Part shown: piece after piece, positions 54,000 to 62,307 of the stretch
How positions within the stretch are numbered: the first letter of the stretch is position 1
Layout of the letters: each line of letters begins with the position of its first letter
Assembly (NCBI RefSeq): GCF_001612725.1
Contig: NZ_BDAZ01000018.1
Span: 62,001-126,000 of the forward strand
DNA from: Nocardia anaemiae NBRC 100462
Lineage (GTDB): Bacteria; Actinomycetota; Actinomycetes; Mycobacteriales; Mycobacteriaceae
Length of the DNA stretch: 64,000 bases
Direction: 5' to 3'
Notes under the pieces: generated by a model
Told to the model about the DNA's origin: nothing
Databases searched by the model: none
The model's input: the letters and a program-made list of their open reading frames with translations, nothing else
Translations under genes and position numbers: made by a program

Positions 54000-54742
54000 A
54001 ACTTCTCCAGGATTTCGGCCTTCACCGACCGGCGATCCGCCGGTGTGCGTGGCTCGGGCACATCGACCAGGGTGTGCAGTACGCCGCCGCCGAGTACCGC
54101 GATGCGGTCGCCGAGCAGCAGTGCCTCGTCCAGGTCATGGGTGACGAATACGACGGTGGTGGGGTGCGCGCGCCAGGTATCGATCAGCAAGCGCTGCATG
54201 GTTGTCCGGGTCTGAGTGTCGAGTGCGCCGAACGGTTCGTCCATCAGCACCGCACGCGGCGATCCGGCGAGGCTGCGCGCCAACTGAACTCGCTGCCGCA
54301 TGCCGCCGGAGAGATCACGCGGAAGATATTCGCCGTAGCCGGTGAGTCCGACCTCGTCCACCCAGTGCCGGGCGGCCGCCTTGCGTTCGGTGCGCGGCAC
54401 CTTGCGCAATTGCAGTGCCAGCTCGATGTTCTGGCGCGCGGTGCGCCACGGCAGCAGCGCATCGTCCTGGAAGACCAGGGCGCGATCGGCGGACGGTCCG
54501 GTTACCGCAACGCCGTCGGCGCGGATCACACCCTGGTCCGGCTCGCGCAGTCCGGCGATCGCACGCAGCAGCGTCGACTTGCCGCAGCCGGATTTGCCGA
54601 CCACAACCAGGATTTCGCCGGGCGTGATGTCCAAGTCGAGGTTGTCGAGCACTGTTTTGCCGCCGTATGCGATGCGAATCCCATTCAGGCTCAACCGCAT
54701 TCCGGTGGCAGCGGCGGTGGCGGGTGCGGTTGTCGTGGTCAT
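53996..54742 (-). CDS. ABC transporter ATPase, SsuB/TauB type
   Basis: 248 residues. Walker A VGKSGCGKST, Q-loop FQDDALLPWRTARQN, signature LSGGMRQRVQLARSLAGS, Walker B AVLMDEPFGALDTQT, and VTHDLDEALLLGDRIAVL are complete and typical of nitrate/sulfonate/taurine importers. It overlaps the permease gene upstream and the flavoprotein gene downstream by four bases each, so it is part of a single translation-coupled operon. Confidence 0.93.
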   Translation of the reverse strand: MTTTTAPATAAATGMRLSLNGIRIAYGGKTVLDNLDLDITPGEILVVVGKSGCGKSTLLRAIAGLREPDQGVIRADGVAVTGPSADRALVFQDDALLPWRTARQNIELALQLRKVPRTERKAAARHWVDEVGLTGYGEYLPRDLSGGMRQRVQLARSLAGSPRAVLMDEPFGALDTQTRTTMQRLLIDTWRAHPTTVVFVTHDLDEALLLGDRIAVLGGGVLHTLVDVPEPRTPADRRSVKAEILEKL

Positions 54743-55614
54743 TCTGCGACCTCCCTCGGCAGCCAGCGGGTGATCCGACGTCCGGCCAATTCCACGATTC
54801 CGGAGGTGACGAAGCCGAGGATGCCGATGGTGATCATGCCGACGAATACCGCCGGATAATCGACGATGGTGTAGGCCTGCCAGGTCCGGTAGCCGATGCC
54901 GAGCCGCCCGGAGATCATCTCCGCCGAGATGAGACAGATCCATGCCACACCCATGCCCACCGACAGACCACTGAATACTCCCGGCAGGATGCCCGGAAAG
55001 ACCACTCGCACAAGGACATCGGTGCGCGAGGCGCCCAGCGTGCGCAGCGCGTCCTCCCAAATGGTCGGCAGCGCGCGCACCGCGTGTCTGGTGCTGACCA
55101 GCACCGGGAACAGCGATGCCATGAAGGTGATGAAGACGATGCCCGATTCGTCGCTCGGGAACAGCAGGATCGCCACCGGCACCAGCGCGATCGCCGGAAT
55201 CGGCCGGGCCAATTCGGTGAGCGGTCCGAGCACCGCCGCGAAGAGCCCGGAGCGGCCGAGAGCGATGCCCGCGAGCACCCCGACCACGGCCGCGAGTCCG
55301 AATCCGGTGAGAATACGGATCAGCGATTGTGCGACATCGACATAGAACTGGTCCGATCGCAGCTGCTTGCCGAATTCGCGGATGATCTCGGTGACCGTCG
55401 GCAGTGTGTCGAAGCGCAGCCACCATCGCACATTATTTGCGGTGAGCAGCTGCCACAGTCCGATCGCGGCCGCGACCGACGCCACCTGGAGCGCACGGGT
55501 ACGCCATGTGGAACGTCCACGCGCCCAGGTGTTTTCGTCGTTGTCGGCCACGGCGGGGCCCACCAGGGCCGCCGTGCCCGCGCCCCTCAACGTAACGCTG
55601 CGCGATGCTGTCAT
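54739..55614 (-). CDS. ABC transporter permease, SsuC/TauC type
   Basis: About 291 residues from the ATG at 55614. Six or so hydrophobic helices and the coupling loop WEDALRTLGASRTDVLVRVVFPGILPGVF. It pairs with the ATPase and the lipoprotein of the same operon; its start overlaps the lipoprotein stop by four bases. The N-terminal 40 residues are polar. The substrate type is shared with nitrate/sulfonate importers, but the actual compound is unknown. Confidence 0.92.
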   Translation of the reverse strand: MTASRSVTLRGAGTAALVGPAVADNDENTWARGRSTWRTRALQVASVAAAIGLWQLLTANNVRWWLRFDTLPTVTEIIREFGKQLRSDQFYVDVAQSLIRILTGFGLAAVVGVLAGIALGRSGLFAAVLGPLTELARPIPAIALVPVAILLFPSDESGIVFITFMASLFPVLVSTRHAVRALPTIWEDALRTLGASRTDVLVRVVFPGILPGVFSGLSVGMGVAWICLISAEMISGRLGIGYRTWQAYTIVDYPAVFVGMITIGILGFVTSGIVELAGRRITRWLPREVAE

Positions 55615-57038
55615 GGTCGAACTTCCGTCACGGCCTGGTCGTAGGAGATCGCCGTCGCGGCCGGGTGCGCCTGCCGATAGCGTTGCGCGGCAGCCGATGT
55701 CGTGAACGGCAGGAAGCTGTCGCCGTCGCGCAACCACACCGCCTTATCCGCGAACCAGCGCGTGCCGAGTTCGGCATCGGGCACATACGCCGCGCGGATC
55801 ACCTTGCCCTGCGCTTTGGCGGCTTGGACCGCGCGCAGCAGGCAGGTCGGATCGGCGGCGGGCTGCGGTCGATCCGTGCCGTCGAGCCAGAGCTCACCAG
55901 CCTGCGCGGCATTGCTCACCGGACGTGCGCAAACCGGATCGGTGCCGGTGACGCGGCTGGGGTTGACGGTCGCGGCCACCGCCTGGTCATAATCGCCGAC
56001 GCCGTTGTCGGCGAAGGCCTTGCGCAGCGGTGCGGGATCGACGAACTTATCGATATCGAGTTCGGCGAAGTCGCCGATCGACTTCAGGTACTGCACATCG
56101 CCGTTGAACGCGCTGATCAGACTGGGCTTGAGCGTGGTATCGAAAGACGTTCCGCCGGGCCCGTTGTAGAGATACACCACCTCCTGCGGCAATCCGGAAC
56201 CGTCGGCGACGATCTTGGCGGCCTCGAACGGCTTGTCGTTCAGGAACTTCGTGGCATCGAGCTGGGCGGCGAGAAAGGCCTGCAGCACCTCGGGATGATC
56301 GGCGGTATAGGAACGCCGCGCGACCACGCCGTGGAAGGTGGGCACACCCAATTCCGCACCGTCGTAGAGCAATTTCGCCTTGTTCTGGAAGACCAGCAGT
56401 CCGGGCCAGGCCACGAACTGCGCGAGCGCGCCGACCTGATGCGATTCCAATGCGGTCGCGCCGATCTGCGGCTGCTGGTTGAGCACCTCGACGCCCTTGG
56501 CCGGATCGACGCCCGCCCGCGAGAGCGCCTGCACCAGGGTGCCGTGTCCGGCCGAGCCGACGCTGGCCGAAATCTTCTGCCCGGCCAGGTCGCCGATTCC
56601 GGTCGCTGTCGAATCCTGGGGCACCACAACCATATTGAGCGCGCCCTTGGGGTTGTAGCCGGTCACCGATACCAGTGCCGTCTTGGCGCGCTCATTGGAC
56701 TGGGTGCGAGATCCGTTGATCAGCAACGGATAATCGCCCATCGATCCAATATCGATCTTTTCGGCCAGCATCTGCGCTGTGATCGGTGCGCCGGTGTCGT
56801 AGTCCTGCCACTCCACCTGGTACTTGGCGCCACCGCTGTCGGTGATCTGCTGTAGCCGCTGTTCGAGGTAGCCCTGTGCGCGTAGCAGCGTGCCTGCGGT
56901 GACGGTATTGATGGTCTTGGACTGGTAGCCGACGACGACCTTGACGGTTCCGGCGGGAGTGTTGTCCGAACTCTGCAGTGAGCAGCCTGCCGCGGCGAGT
57001 GCGACGGCGACGAGCAGGGGAGCGAGGCGTTTCTTCAT
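55611..57038 (-). CDS. ABC substrate-binding lipoprotein with a NosL-like C-terminal domain
   Basis: 475 residues, about 130 longer than usual for the family. The lipobox is LAAAGCS. Residues about 30-360 are an NMT1/SsuA-like binding protein (GYQSKTINTVTAGTLLRAQG, KIDIGSMGDYPLLING, SVGSAGHGTLVQALSRAG). From about residue 367 the text follows the NosL pattern: DPVCARPVSN, a Cys-Leu stretch (DPTCLLRAV), IRAAYVPDAELGTRWFADKA, then FLPFTTSAAAQRYRQAHP and AISYDQAV. NosL is a copper-binding lipoprotein linked to nitrous-oxide reductase. Here the extra domain may bind metal or the ligand; the Cys370 and Cys399 pair is a candidate. The fusion is the striking point. Confidence 0.8.
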   Translation of the reverse strand: MKKRLAPLLVAVALAAAGCSLQSSDNTPAGTVKVVVGYQSKTINTVTAGTLLRAQGYLEQRLQQITDSGGAKYQVEWQDYDTGAPITAQMLAEKIDIGSMGDYPLLINGSRTQSNERAKTALVSVTGYNPKGALNMVVVPQDSTATGIGDLAGQKISASVGSAGHGTLVQALSRAGVDPAKGVEVLNQQPQIGATALESHQVGALAQFVAWPGLLVFQNKAKLLYDGAELGVPTFHGVVARRSYTADHPEVLQAFLAAQLDATKFLNDKPFEAAKIVADGSGLPQEVVYLYNGPGGTSFDTTLKPSLISAFNGDVQYLKSIGDFAELDIDKFVDPAPLRKAFADNGVGDYDQAVAATVNPSRVTGTDPVCARPVSNAAQAGELWLDGTDRPQPAADPTCLLRAVQAAKAQGKVIRAAYVPDAELGTRWFADKAVWLRDGDSFLPFTTSAAAQRYRQAHPAATAISYDQAVTEVRP

Positions 57039-57054
57039 TGGACTTCCGGATCGT

Positions 57055-57282
57055 TCAGCGCAACAGATAGGGCATATTGACGGTGACGGCGCCGGTGGGA
57101 CACCGGGCGGCGCACGGGCCGCAATACCAGCACTCGTCCACGTGCATGAAGGCCTTGCCGTTTTCCGGATTGATGGCCAGCGAGTCGAGCGGGCAGATCT
57201 CCACGCATAGCGTGCAACCCTGGATGCACAGCGATTCGTCGATGGTCACGGGAATGTCGGTGCGTTGGTTCGCCAGTGCCAT
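57055..57282 (-). CDS. Dicluster 4Fe-4S ferredoxin, AprB-like
   Basis: 75 residues from the ATG at 57282, which shares one base with the GntR stop. Two cluster motifs: CIQGCTLCVEICP (CX3CX2CX3CP, an uncommon spacing) and CWYCGPCAARCP (CX2CX2CX3CP). It resembles the small electron-transfer subunit that pairs with AprA-like flavoproteins but is shorter than AprB. It would carry electrons to or from the flavoprotein of this operon. A longer start at 57297 is possible. Confidence 0.88.
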   Translation of the reverse strand: MALANQRTDIPVTIDESLCIQGCTLCVEICPLDSLAINPENGKAFMHVDECWYCGPCAARCPTGAVTVNMPYLLR

Positions 57283-58067
57283 CAGATGACCTTCCATTCG
57301 GATGTGCTGCGGATCAGGCTGCCGCGCATGGTGATTCGGTCCCCGCGCATCCGGATGTATTCCAGATCCACCGGTCTGCCGTCGTCGAGACGGGTCAGCC
57401 GTTCGAGCATCAGCAGCGCCGCGCCCTCGGGCGCTTCCAAGGTGGCGGCGGTGTGCGCGTCCGCGGTAATCGCTTCCAGCGCGAGGTCGGCCGAGCCGAG
57501 CGGTCCGCCGCTGATCTGTTCGATGAGTACGAAGATGTCGTTGGTCTCGAGATCGTGGCCGAGGACCTCGGTGCCGATATCGGGTGCGAGATAGGTCAGA
57601 TCCAGGCTCAGCGGCAGGTCGGCCAGATAGCGCAGACGTTCGATATAGACCACGCGCTCACCGGGATTCAGCCCGAGCTTGCGCGCGACGGCGGGCGGCG
57701 CGGTGATGTGCATTGCCGCGCGCACCTCGTTGCGCACCGTGCCGTGGCCCTTGAGGGTTTCCTGCAGTCCGAGCAGCGCGTCGAGCCCGTGATCGTATTT
57801 GCGTCGGGCGACCCTGGTGCCCACCTTCGGCACCCGATCGATCAGCCCTTCGTCCTTGAGCAGCGCGAGCGCGTCGCGCACGGTATTGCGCGACGCGTCG
57901 TATTCCGCGACCAACTCCTGCTCACTCGGCAGCACATCGTCGAAGGCCCCCGCATGTATCTGATGACGCAGCACGTCGGCTATCCGGCGCGCCTGGTCGG
58001 CCCGCAACCGTCGCACGGGCGTCGCCTCGGCTCCCACCTCCGCCACCTTTCTCTCGCTGACCTGCAT
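57282..58067 (-). CDS. GntR-family regulator with UTRA ligand domain
   Basis: About 261 residues from the ATG at 58067. The N-terminal winged HTH reads ARRIADVLRHQIHAGAFDDVLPSEQELVAEYDASRNTVRDALALLKDEGLIDRVPKVGTRV, followed by a UTRA domain (LGLNPGERVVYIERLRYLADLPLSLDLTYL and MLERLTRLDDGRPVDLEYIRMRGDRI). HutC-type repressors use UTRA to sense a small molecule. It is the first gene of the operon and overlaps the ferredoxin start by one base. A 34-bp dyad lies 23 bp upstream, presumably its binding site. Longer starts up to 58229 would place the operator inside the gene. Confidence 0.9.
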   Translation of the reverse strand: MQVSERKVAEVGAEATPVRRLRADQARRIADVLRHQIHAGAFDDVLPSEQELVAEYDASRNTVRDALALLKDEGLIDRVPKVGTRVARRKYDHGLDALLGLQETLKGHGTVRNEVRAAMHITAPPAVARKLGLNPGERVVYIERLRYLADLPLSLDLTYLAPDIGTEVLGHDLETNDIFVLIEQISGGPLGSADLALEAITADAHTAATLEAPEGAALLMLERLTRLDDGRPVDLEYIRMRGDRITMRGSLIRSTSEWKVI

Positions 58068-58089
58068 GGACAGCGACGATAGTTGGCGC

Positions 58090-58123
58090 TGGACCGCCCG
58101 AATGCCAACATTCGAGCTGTCCA
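58090..58123. promoter_or_regulatory. GntR operator, 34-bp dyad
   Basis: TGGAC (58090-58094) pairs with GTCCA (58119-58123), and CGAATG (58099-58104) pairs with CATTCG (58109-58114). All share one centre between 58106 and 58107, with four unpaired bases on each side in between. Eleven of the base pairs in each arm match. It is upstream of the GntR start on the minus strand and faces a gene-free stretch on the other side. Confidence 0.7.
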
Positions 58124-58337
58124 AATCAGCGGATGTTATTGCGCCGCCTCCAACCTGCTCTGACCTGTGCGGATGAGTCTCGGAGTGGCCATTGCGCCAC
58201 CCTGTTCGCGGCCGATGAGTTTCGATCACACAGATTCGAATGCCGGGTCGGCACCCACCATGGCCAGCACGCCGACCACGATGCCCGATCCCGTTCGGAT
58301 AGCGCAGCTCCTGGCTATCGGACTGGCGTCACGATGG

Positions 58338-58358
58338 TGAATCGCGCTAGGCGATTCA
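58338..58358. terminator. Hairpin in the gap before the Met/His-rich operon
   Basis: TGAATCGC (58338-58345) pairs with GCGATTCA (58351-58358) around GCTAG. The surrounding gap (58124-58581, about 460 bp) contains no gene that I can support, only this hairpin and the promoter space of the two flanking operons. Confidence 0.4.
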
Positions 58359-58581
58359 TCTGTCGCCGGGCGGCTCACAGTCGGCGTGTCCACGGCCGAG
58401 GGTGCGGCCATTGCGCCGCTCTTCTTCGGGCGTGGTGGCACCAGGGTGATGGCCCGTGGGGTGGGCGCCTGGTGGTTGAGCCGGGGGATTATCCGTAAGC
58501 CGGTATCAGGGCGGCATCACTCCGGCGAGGGAGGCGAAATCCCCACTGGGGGTGATGTTCTGGCAGGCACGCATCCCTACC

Positions 58582-60177
58582 ATGGCGGGCGTGGCTGTTG
58601 TCGCCGGTTTTGGTCGCGCTCTGCTGGTCGCCGGAGTGTGTGCGTTGTTGGTGTCGATCGGGGCGGGTTCCGTATCGGCGGATTCGGCGTCCTCCGGTGC
58701 GGATATTTCGGTCGCGCAGTCGCTCGGCGATCGGGAGCTCACGATCATCCTGCGTCGGGTGACCAGCGTGCCGGGGCCGTTGCGGGTGGATGTGGTCACC
58801 CATGCCGGTACCGCGCCCGGGCAACTCAGGCTCGCGGCGACACCGACAGGGGTCTCGACGCAATCGATGCAGCCCGCGCCGGGAGCGCCCGCGGCTGAGG
58901 CGGTTGTCGAACTCGGCGGCACGCCCGGGATGTACTCGGCGACAGTCCGAATGGACCGCGCCGGGCCATGGGAACTGGCCGTCGGCGATGGCACTCGGGT
59001 GGCGCGGATTCCGTTCATTGTGCCCGCACAAGTGACCTCGCCGCCCGAGCGCCTGGTCTACGGTGGGTTTCTGGTGGCGGGCGTACTGTTGCCCGTCGCC
59101 GTGGTGATCGCGATTCGTGCTCGGCGCAGCGTGTGGGCGCTGGTTCCGGCCGCCGGGATGGTGGCCGGGGTGGCGGTTTCGGTGACTGCCGCACTGCTTT
59201 CGGCATCGTTGCCGTTGCCGCCGCAACCAGGCAGTCAGCTCGATCCCACGCTCGATAATGTCACCGATCCCTATGCGGTGAATCAGCCTTTGATTTCGGA
59301 CTTTTCGCGGCCGCCGGTACTGCTCACGGTCGCGGGTGGGCCCGTGAACGCCGGGCAGCCGGGCGATCTCGACCTCGTTCTGATCGATGCGGCCACCGGC
59401 GCAACCGTCGACGATCTGGTCGTGCACGACAGTGCGCTCATGCATCTGCTGATGGTCGGCCCGAGCGGCCGCCTGTCGCATCTACACCCGATCCGGATCG
59501 GAACCGGCCGGTATCAGGTTCATCTGGCCGCCCCCGAGGCCGGGCGGTATGCGCTGTCGGCGGAGTTGGCGCGGCGCGGCGGTGGTGTGCAAATGGTTCG
59601 CGCGACAGCTGGGTTCACTGTCCTACCCGGTGTCGCGGCACCGGAATCAGCCAGTGCCGCAGTGCATCTCGGTGGTGGTGACAAGACCGCGTCGACCGTT
59701 GTCGACGGTAATCCGGTCACCATCAGGACGACCACTCCGGTGGCAGGAGCACCGATCACGATTACCGCCGAATTCGGCGATGCCGCCGATCTGCAACCGT
59801 GGCTCGGTATGGTGGGCCATCTGATCATGTCCGGTCCAGTACCCAGCGACCCGGATATCGCTGCGGCCGTGCAGAACTCACCCATCTGGGGACACGGGCA
59901 TTCGATGGGTGCGACATCGATGCAGGACATGCCGGATATGGATATGCACGGTATGGATATGACCGAACCCGCCGCGAGCCACGGCATTATGCTCATGCCA
60001 CCCGCCAATGGCGAAAGCGCACCCGATGAGACGGTCGCCGCGTACGGTCCCGACGTTCCGTTCACCTACACCTTCCCCCTCGCGGGCTGCTATCGCCTCT
60101 GGATCCAGGTCGAACGGCGCTACACCGTGCTCACCGTCCCCGTCGTACTCGATGTCGCGGCCGGAGCGCGGCCATGA
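58582..60177 (+). CDS. Exported Met/His-rich membrane protein, probable metal (copper) handling
   Basis: About 531 residues; the ATG at 58582 is used, although a GTG/ATG pair at 58552-58555 is possible. Signal peptide (ALLVAGVCALLVSIGAGSVSA), an extracellular domain, a membrane helix pair near 160-210 (YGGFLVAGVLLPVAVVIAI), then two beta-rich domains. The second contains the pattern HLLMVGPSGRLSHLHP seen in YtkA-like copper-associated proteins, and the third has a Met/His cluster near 430-450 (GHGHSMG, MPDMDMHGMDM). Such clusters bind copper ions. It overlaps the next gene by four bases, so it begins a four-gene operon. Copper is inferred. Confidence 0.7.
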   Translation: MAGVAVVAGFGRALLVAGVCALLVSIGAGSVSADSASSGADISVAQSLGDRELTIILRRVTSVPGPLRVDVVTHAGTAPGQLRLAATPTGVSTQSMQPAPGAPAAEAVVELGGTPGMYSATVRMDRAGPWELAVGDGTRVARIPFIVPAQVTSPPERLVYGGFLVAGVLLPVAVVIAIRARRSVWALVPAAGMVAGVAVSVTAALLSASLPLPPQPGSQLDPTLDNVTDPYAVNQPLISDFSRPPVLLTVAGGPVNAGQPGDLDLVLIDAATGATVDDLVVHDSALMHLLMVGPSGRLSHLHPIRIGTGRYQVHLAAPEAGRYALSAELARRGGGVQMVRATAGFTVLPGVAAPESASAAVHLGGGDKTASTVVDGNPVTIRTTTPVAGAPITITAEFGDAADLQPWLGMVGHLIMSGPVPSDPDIAAAVQNSPIWGHGHSMGATSMQDMPDMDMHGMDMTEPAASHGIMLMPPANGESAPDETVAAYGPDVPFTYTFPLAGCYRLWIQVERRYTVLTVPVVLDVAAGARP

Positions 60178-60611
60178 GCGAGCAAGCGGAGAACACTGCC
60201 ACATCTCGGAAAGGTGTTCTCGCCGGGGGAGTGGTGGTCGTCATCGTGCTGGCCGCCATCGCGTGGTTCGTCTGGCCGCGCCCATCCGGTCCGCTCGTAT
60301 TGAGAACCGGTTCCCCACAACATCTCGTCACCATCTCCATCGATAGCGTCCGAATCGGAAGCACCGCAATCGATGTCACCGTCACCGACCGCAGTGGCGC
60401 GACGAAAGACCATGCCGCCGTGCGCATTCAGGCGAACCAACCGCTCATGGGCCACGCCGGACAGCCCATCGCGGCGGCGGCCACCGGTCCGGGACACTTC
60501 CATGCCCCATCGGTACCACTCATGATGACCGGCCCGTGGGAGCTTCGCTTATCGATCGACGAACACGACAGCGTTGACGAACTCGCGGTGCCGATCTGGG
60601 TCGGCGGCTGA
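60174..60611 (+). CDS. FixH/YtkA-like membrane-anchored protein
   Basis: 145 residues: an N-terminal membrane anchor (VLAGGVVVVIVLAAIAWFVW) and an extracytoplasmic beta domain with ITVSIDSVRIG-like text and MGHAGQPIAAAATGPGHFHAPSVPLMMTGPWELRL. That Met/His pattern with ending GPWEL is the FixH/YtkA signature, a family linked to cytochrome oxidase copper-centre assembly. Its ATG overlaps the previous stop by four bases (ATGA). Confidence 0.75.
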   Translation: MSEQAENTATSRKGVLAGGVVVVIVLAAIAWFVWPRPSGPLVLRTGSPQHLVTISIDSVRIGSTAIDVTVTDRSGATKDHAAVRIQANQPLMGHAGQPIAAAATGPGHFHAPSVPLMMTGPWELRLSIDEHDSVDELAVPIWVGG

Positions 60612-60642
60612 AAACATGCACAGTTCAGGAGGAATGAACACC

Positions 60643-61758
60643 ATGAGCACATCAGCGCCGGTCGAAGTCGACGCCGGACCGAACATCTCCGATGACAGCA
60701 CCGCGGCTCGCATCGGTGCCTGGGGCGTACTACTCGGCACCGCGGTCACATTGGTCGGTCTCAGCTGGGATATCCAGTGGCACAACGAAGTCGGTCCGGA
60801 CACCTTCTTCACCCTGCCGCACCTGTTCCTGTACTCCGGCAGCGCGATTTCCGGATTCGCCAGTCTGGCAATGGTTCTCATCGCGACCTCCGCCCAGCGT
60901 GCCGATAAGCCCGTGCCCCGCCTCGGCGGCACTCCCATCCGAGTCTTCGGCAGCAACCTGACCGCACCGCTCGGCTATATGATCGCTGGAGCCGGTGCGG
61001 CACTATTCCTGCTCTACGGCCTGCTCGATCTGGAGTGGCATTCGATCTACGGTTTCGACGCGGTGCTCAATACGCCCTCACATGTGGCGCTGTTCCTGTC
61101 CAACGCGCTCACCATGATCGGCAGCATCATTGTTTTCGCCGCCCACCGCGACCATCGGTGGGGCCGGATGGGCATTGTGGTCGCGATTTCGATTCTGATC
61201 ACCTTCGCCCCGATTCCCACCACTGCCTTGAACAATCTGCATCTGCCCGTCGATCCGACCATCCTCGGCTCCGTTGTGTTCGGGCCGCTGCTGCTCATCC
61301 TCGGCGCGGCGCTATTGGCCCGAGCGGGCGCGGCGATTGCCATCGCGGTTTCACTCGGCGCCTTGCAGGCGATCCTGTGGTGGTTCTCGCCCTGGGCCAC
61401 GCACACCTACGCGTCGGCGATCGGCCTGCCGCTGCGGGACGGTCTCACCGGCCGTCCGCCGGATCTGCCCGCCATGATGCCGATGTTCCTGATCTTCGCG
61501 GCCGTCGCCGTCGAGGCGCTGTTCTGGCTGGCGCGCGAACGTGGTTTCGATGCGCGCAAGATGGTGCTGGTCGCCGGTGCCGTCACCGGCGTGATCATCG
61601 GCATGACATTCCCGCTGCAGTTGAATCTGGTCCGCGTCTCGCACATCGCCGTCGGTGACATCGCGACGATCACGCTGCTCGGCATTCCGCTCGGCCTGCT
61701 CGCCGGATTCCTCGGCGGTCGGTTCACCACCATGCTGCCCGCAATGAAGGATGCGTGA
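60643..61758 (+). CDS. Polytopic membrane protein of the metal operon
   Basis: 371 residues from the ATG at 60643; AGGAGG (60627-60632) is ten bases upstream, whereas the nearer ATG at 60634 would be too close. About ten hydrophobic helices with His-containing loops (WDIQWHNEVGPDTFFTLPHLFLYSG, LEWHSIYGFD and SHIAVGDIATI). No family named. Its stop overlaps the next ATG by one base (TGATG), so it is coupled to the last gene. Confidence 0.65.
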   Translation: MSTSAPVEVDAGPNISDDSTAARIGAWGVLLGTAVTLVGLSWDIQWHNEVGPDTFFTLPHLFLYSGSAISGFASLAMVLIATSAQRADKPVPRLGGTPIRVFGSNLTAPLGYMIAGAGAALFLLYGLLDLEWHSIYGFDAVLNTPSHVALFLSNALTMIGSIIVFAAHRDHRWGRMGIVVAISILITFAPIPTTALNNLHLPVDPTILGSVVFGPLLLILGAALLARAGAAIAIAVSLGALQAILWWFSPWATHTYASAIGLPLRDGLTGRPPDLPAMMPMFLIFAAVAVEALFWLARERGFDARKMVLVAGAVTGVIIGMTFPLQLNLVRVSHIAVGDIATITLLGIPLGLLAGFLGGRFTTMLPAMKDA

Positions 61759-62303
61759 TGTCGGTACTCCGCAGGCTCGCCGTCTCCGTACTGGCCGTGA
61801 TCACGCTGTCGCTGGTGGCCGTCGCCCCCGCCGCCGCGTACGCGCCGGTCGAAATCGTGCACACCGAGCGCGTCCAGGTCGGCCCGTACGGCGTGACCGT
61901 CGGCTTCTCCACCTGGCCCATCCGGGCGATGAAGTCGCTGGACTTCACCTTCATGCCCGATGGCGGCATCGCCGACAAATCCGGGACGCTGCGCTTGACC
62001 GGACCCGCGATCAGACCCGGCCGCCGCGCCGCGCCGCTGGTTCGTCATCCCCGTAAACGCGACTCCTGGGGGTTGGACGTCAAGGCCTTCGACGCGCCAG
62101 GCACCTACACCTTCACCTTCGCGATCGACGGCCCGCTCGGACACGGCGAAGGGACCCTCGGCGATGTCACGGTGCTCGACCAGCCCGGACCGCCGCTGCC
62201 GCTTAGCTGGACGATCGGCACCCTGCCGCTGATCGGCCTGCTGGTCTTCCTCGCGGTGGCCTGGCGTCGTACCCGACCGGGGCGGCAGCCGCTGGTCGTC
62301 TGA
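61758..62303 (+). CDS. Exported C-terminally anchored protein of the metal operon
   Basis: 181 residues: signal peptide (AVSVLAVITLSLVAVAPAAAYA), a beta-rich domain (VEIVHTERVQVGPYGVTVGF, FDAPGTYTFTFAIDGPLGHGEG) and a C-terminal membrane helix (TIGTLPLIGLLVFLAVAW) with a basic tail. Similar to small copper/oxidase-associated proteins but not a named family. It is the last gene of the operon and converges on the acyl-CoA dehydrogenase after four bases. Confidence 0.65.
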   Translation: MSVLRRLAVSVLAVITLSLVAVAPAAAYAPVEIVHTERVQVGPYGVTVGFSTWPIRAMKSLDFTFMPDGGIADKSGTLRLTGPAIRPGRRAAPLVRHPRKRDSWGLDVKAFDAPGTYTFTFAIDGPLGHGEGTLGDVTVLDQPGPPLPLSWTIGTLPLIGLLVFLAVAWRRTRPGRQPLVV

Positions 62304-62307
62304 CGGG

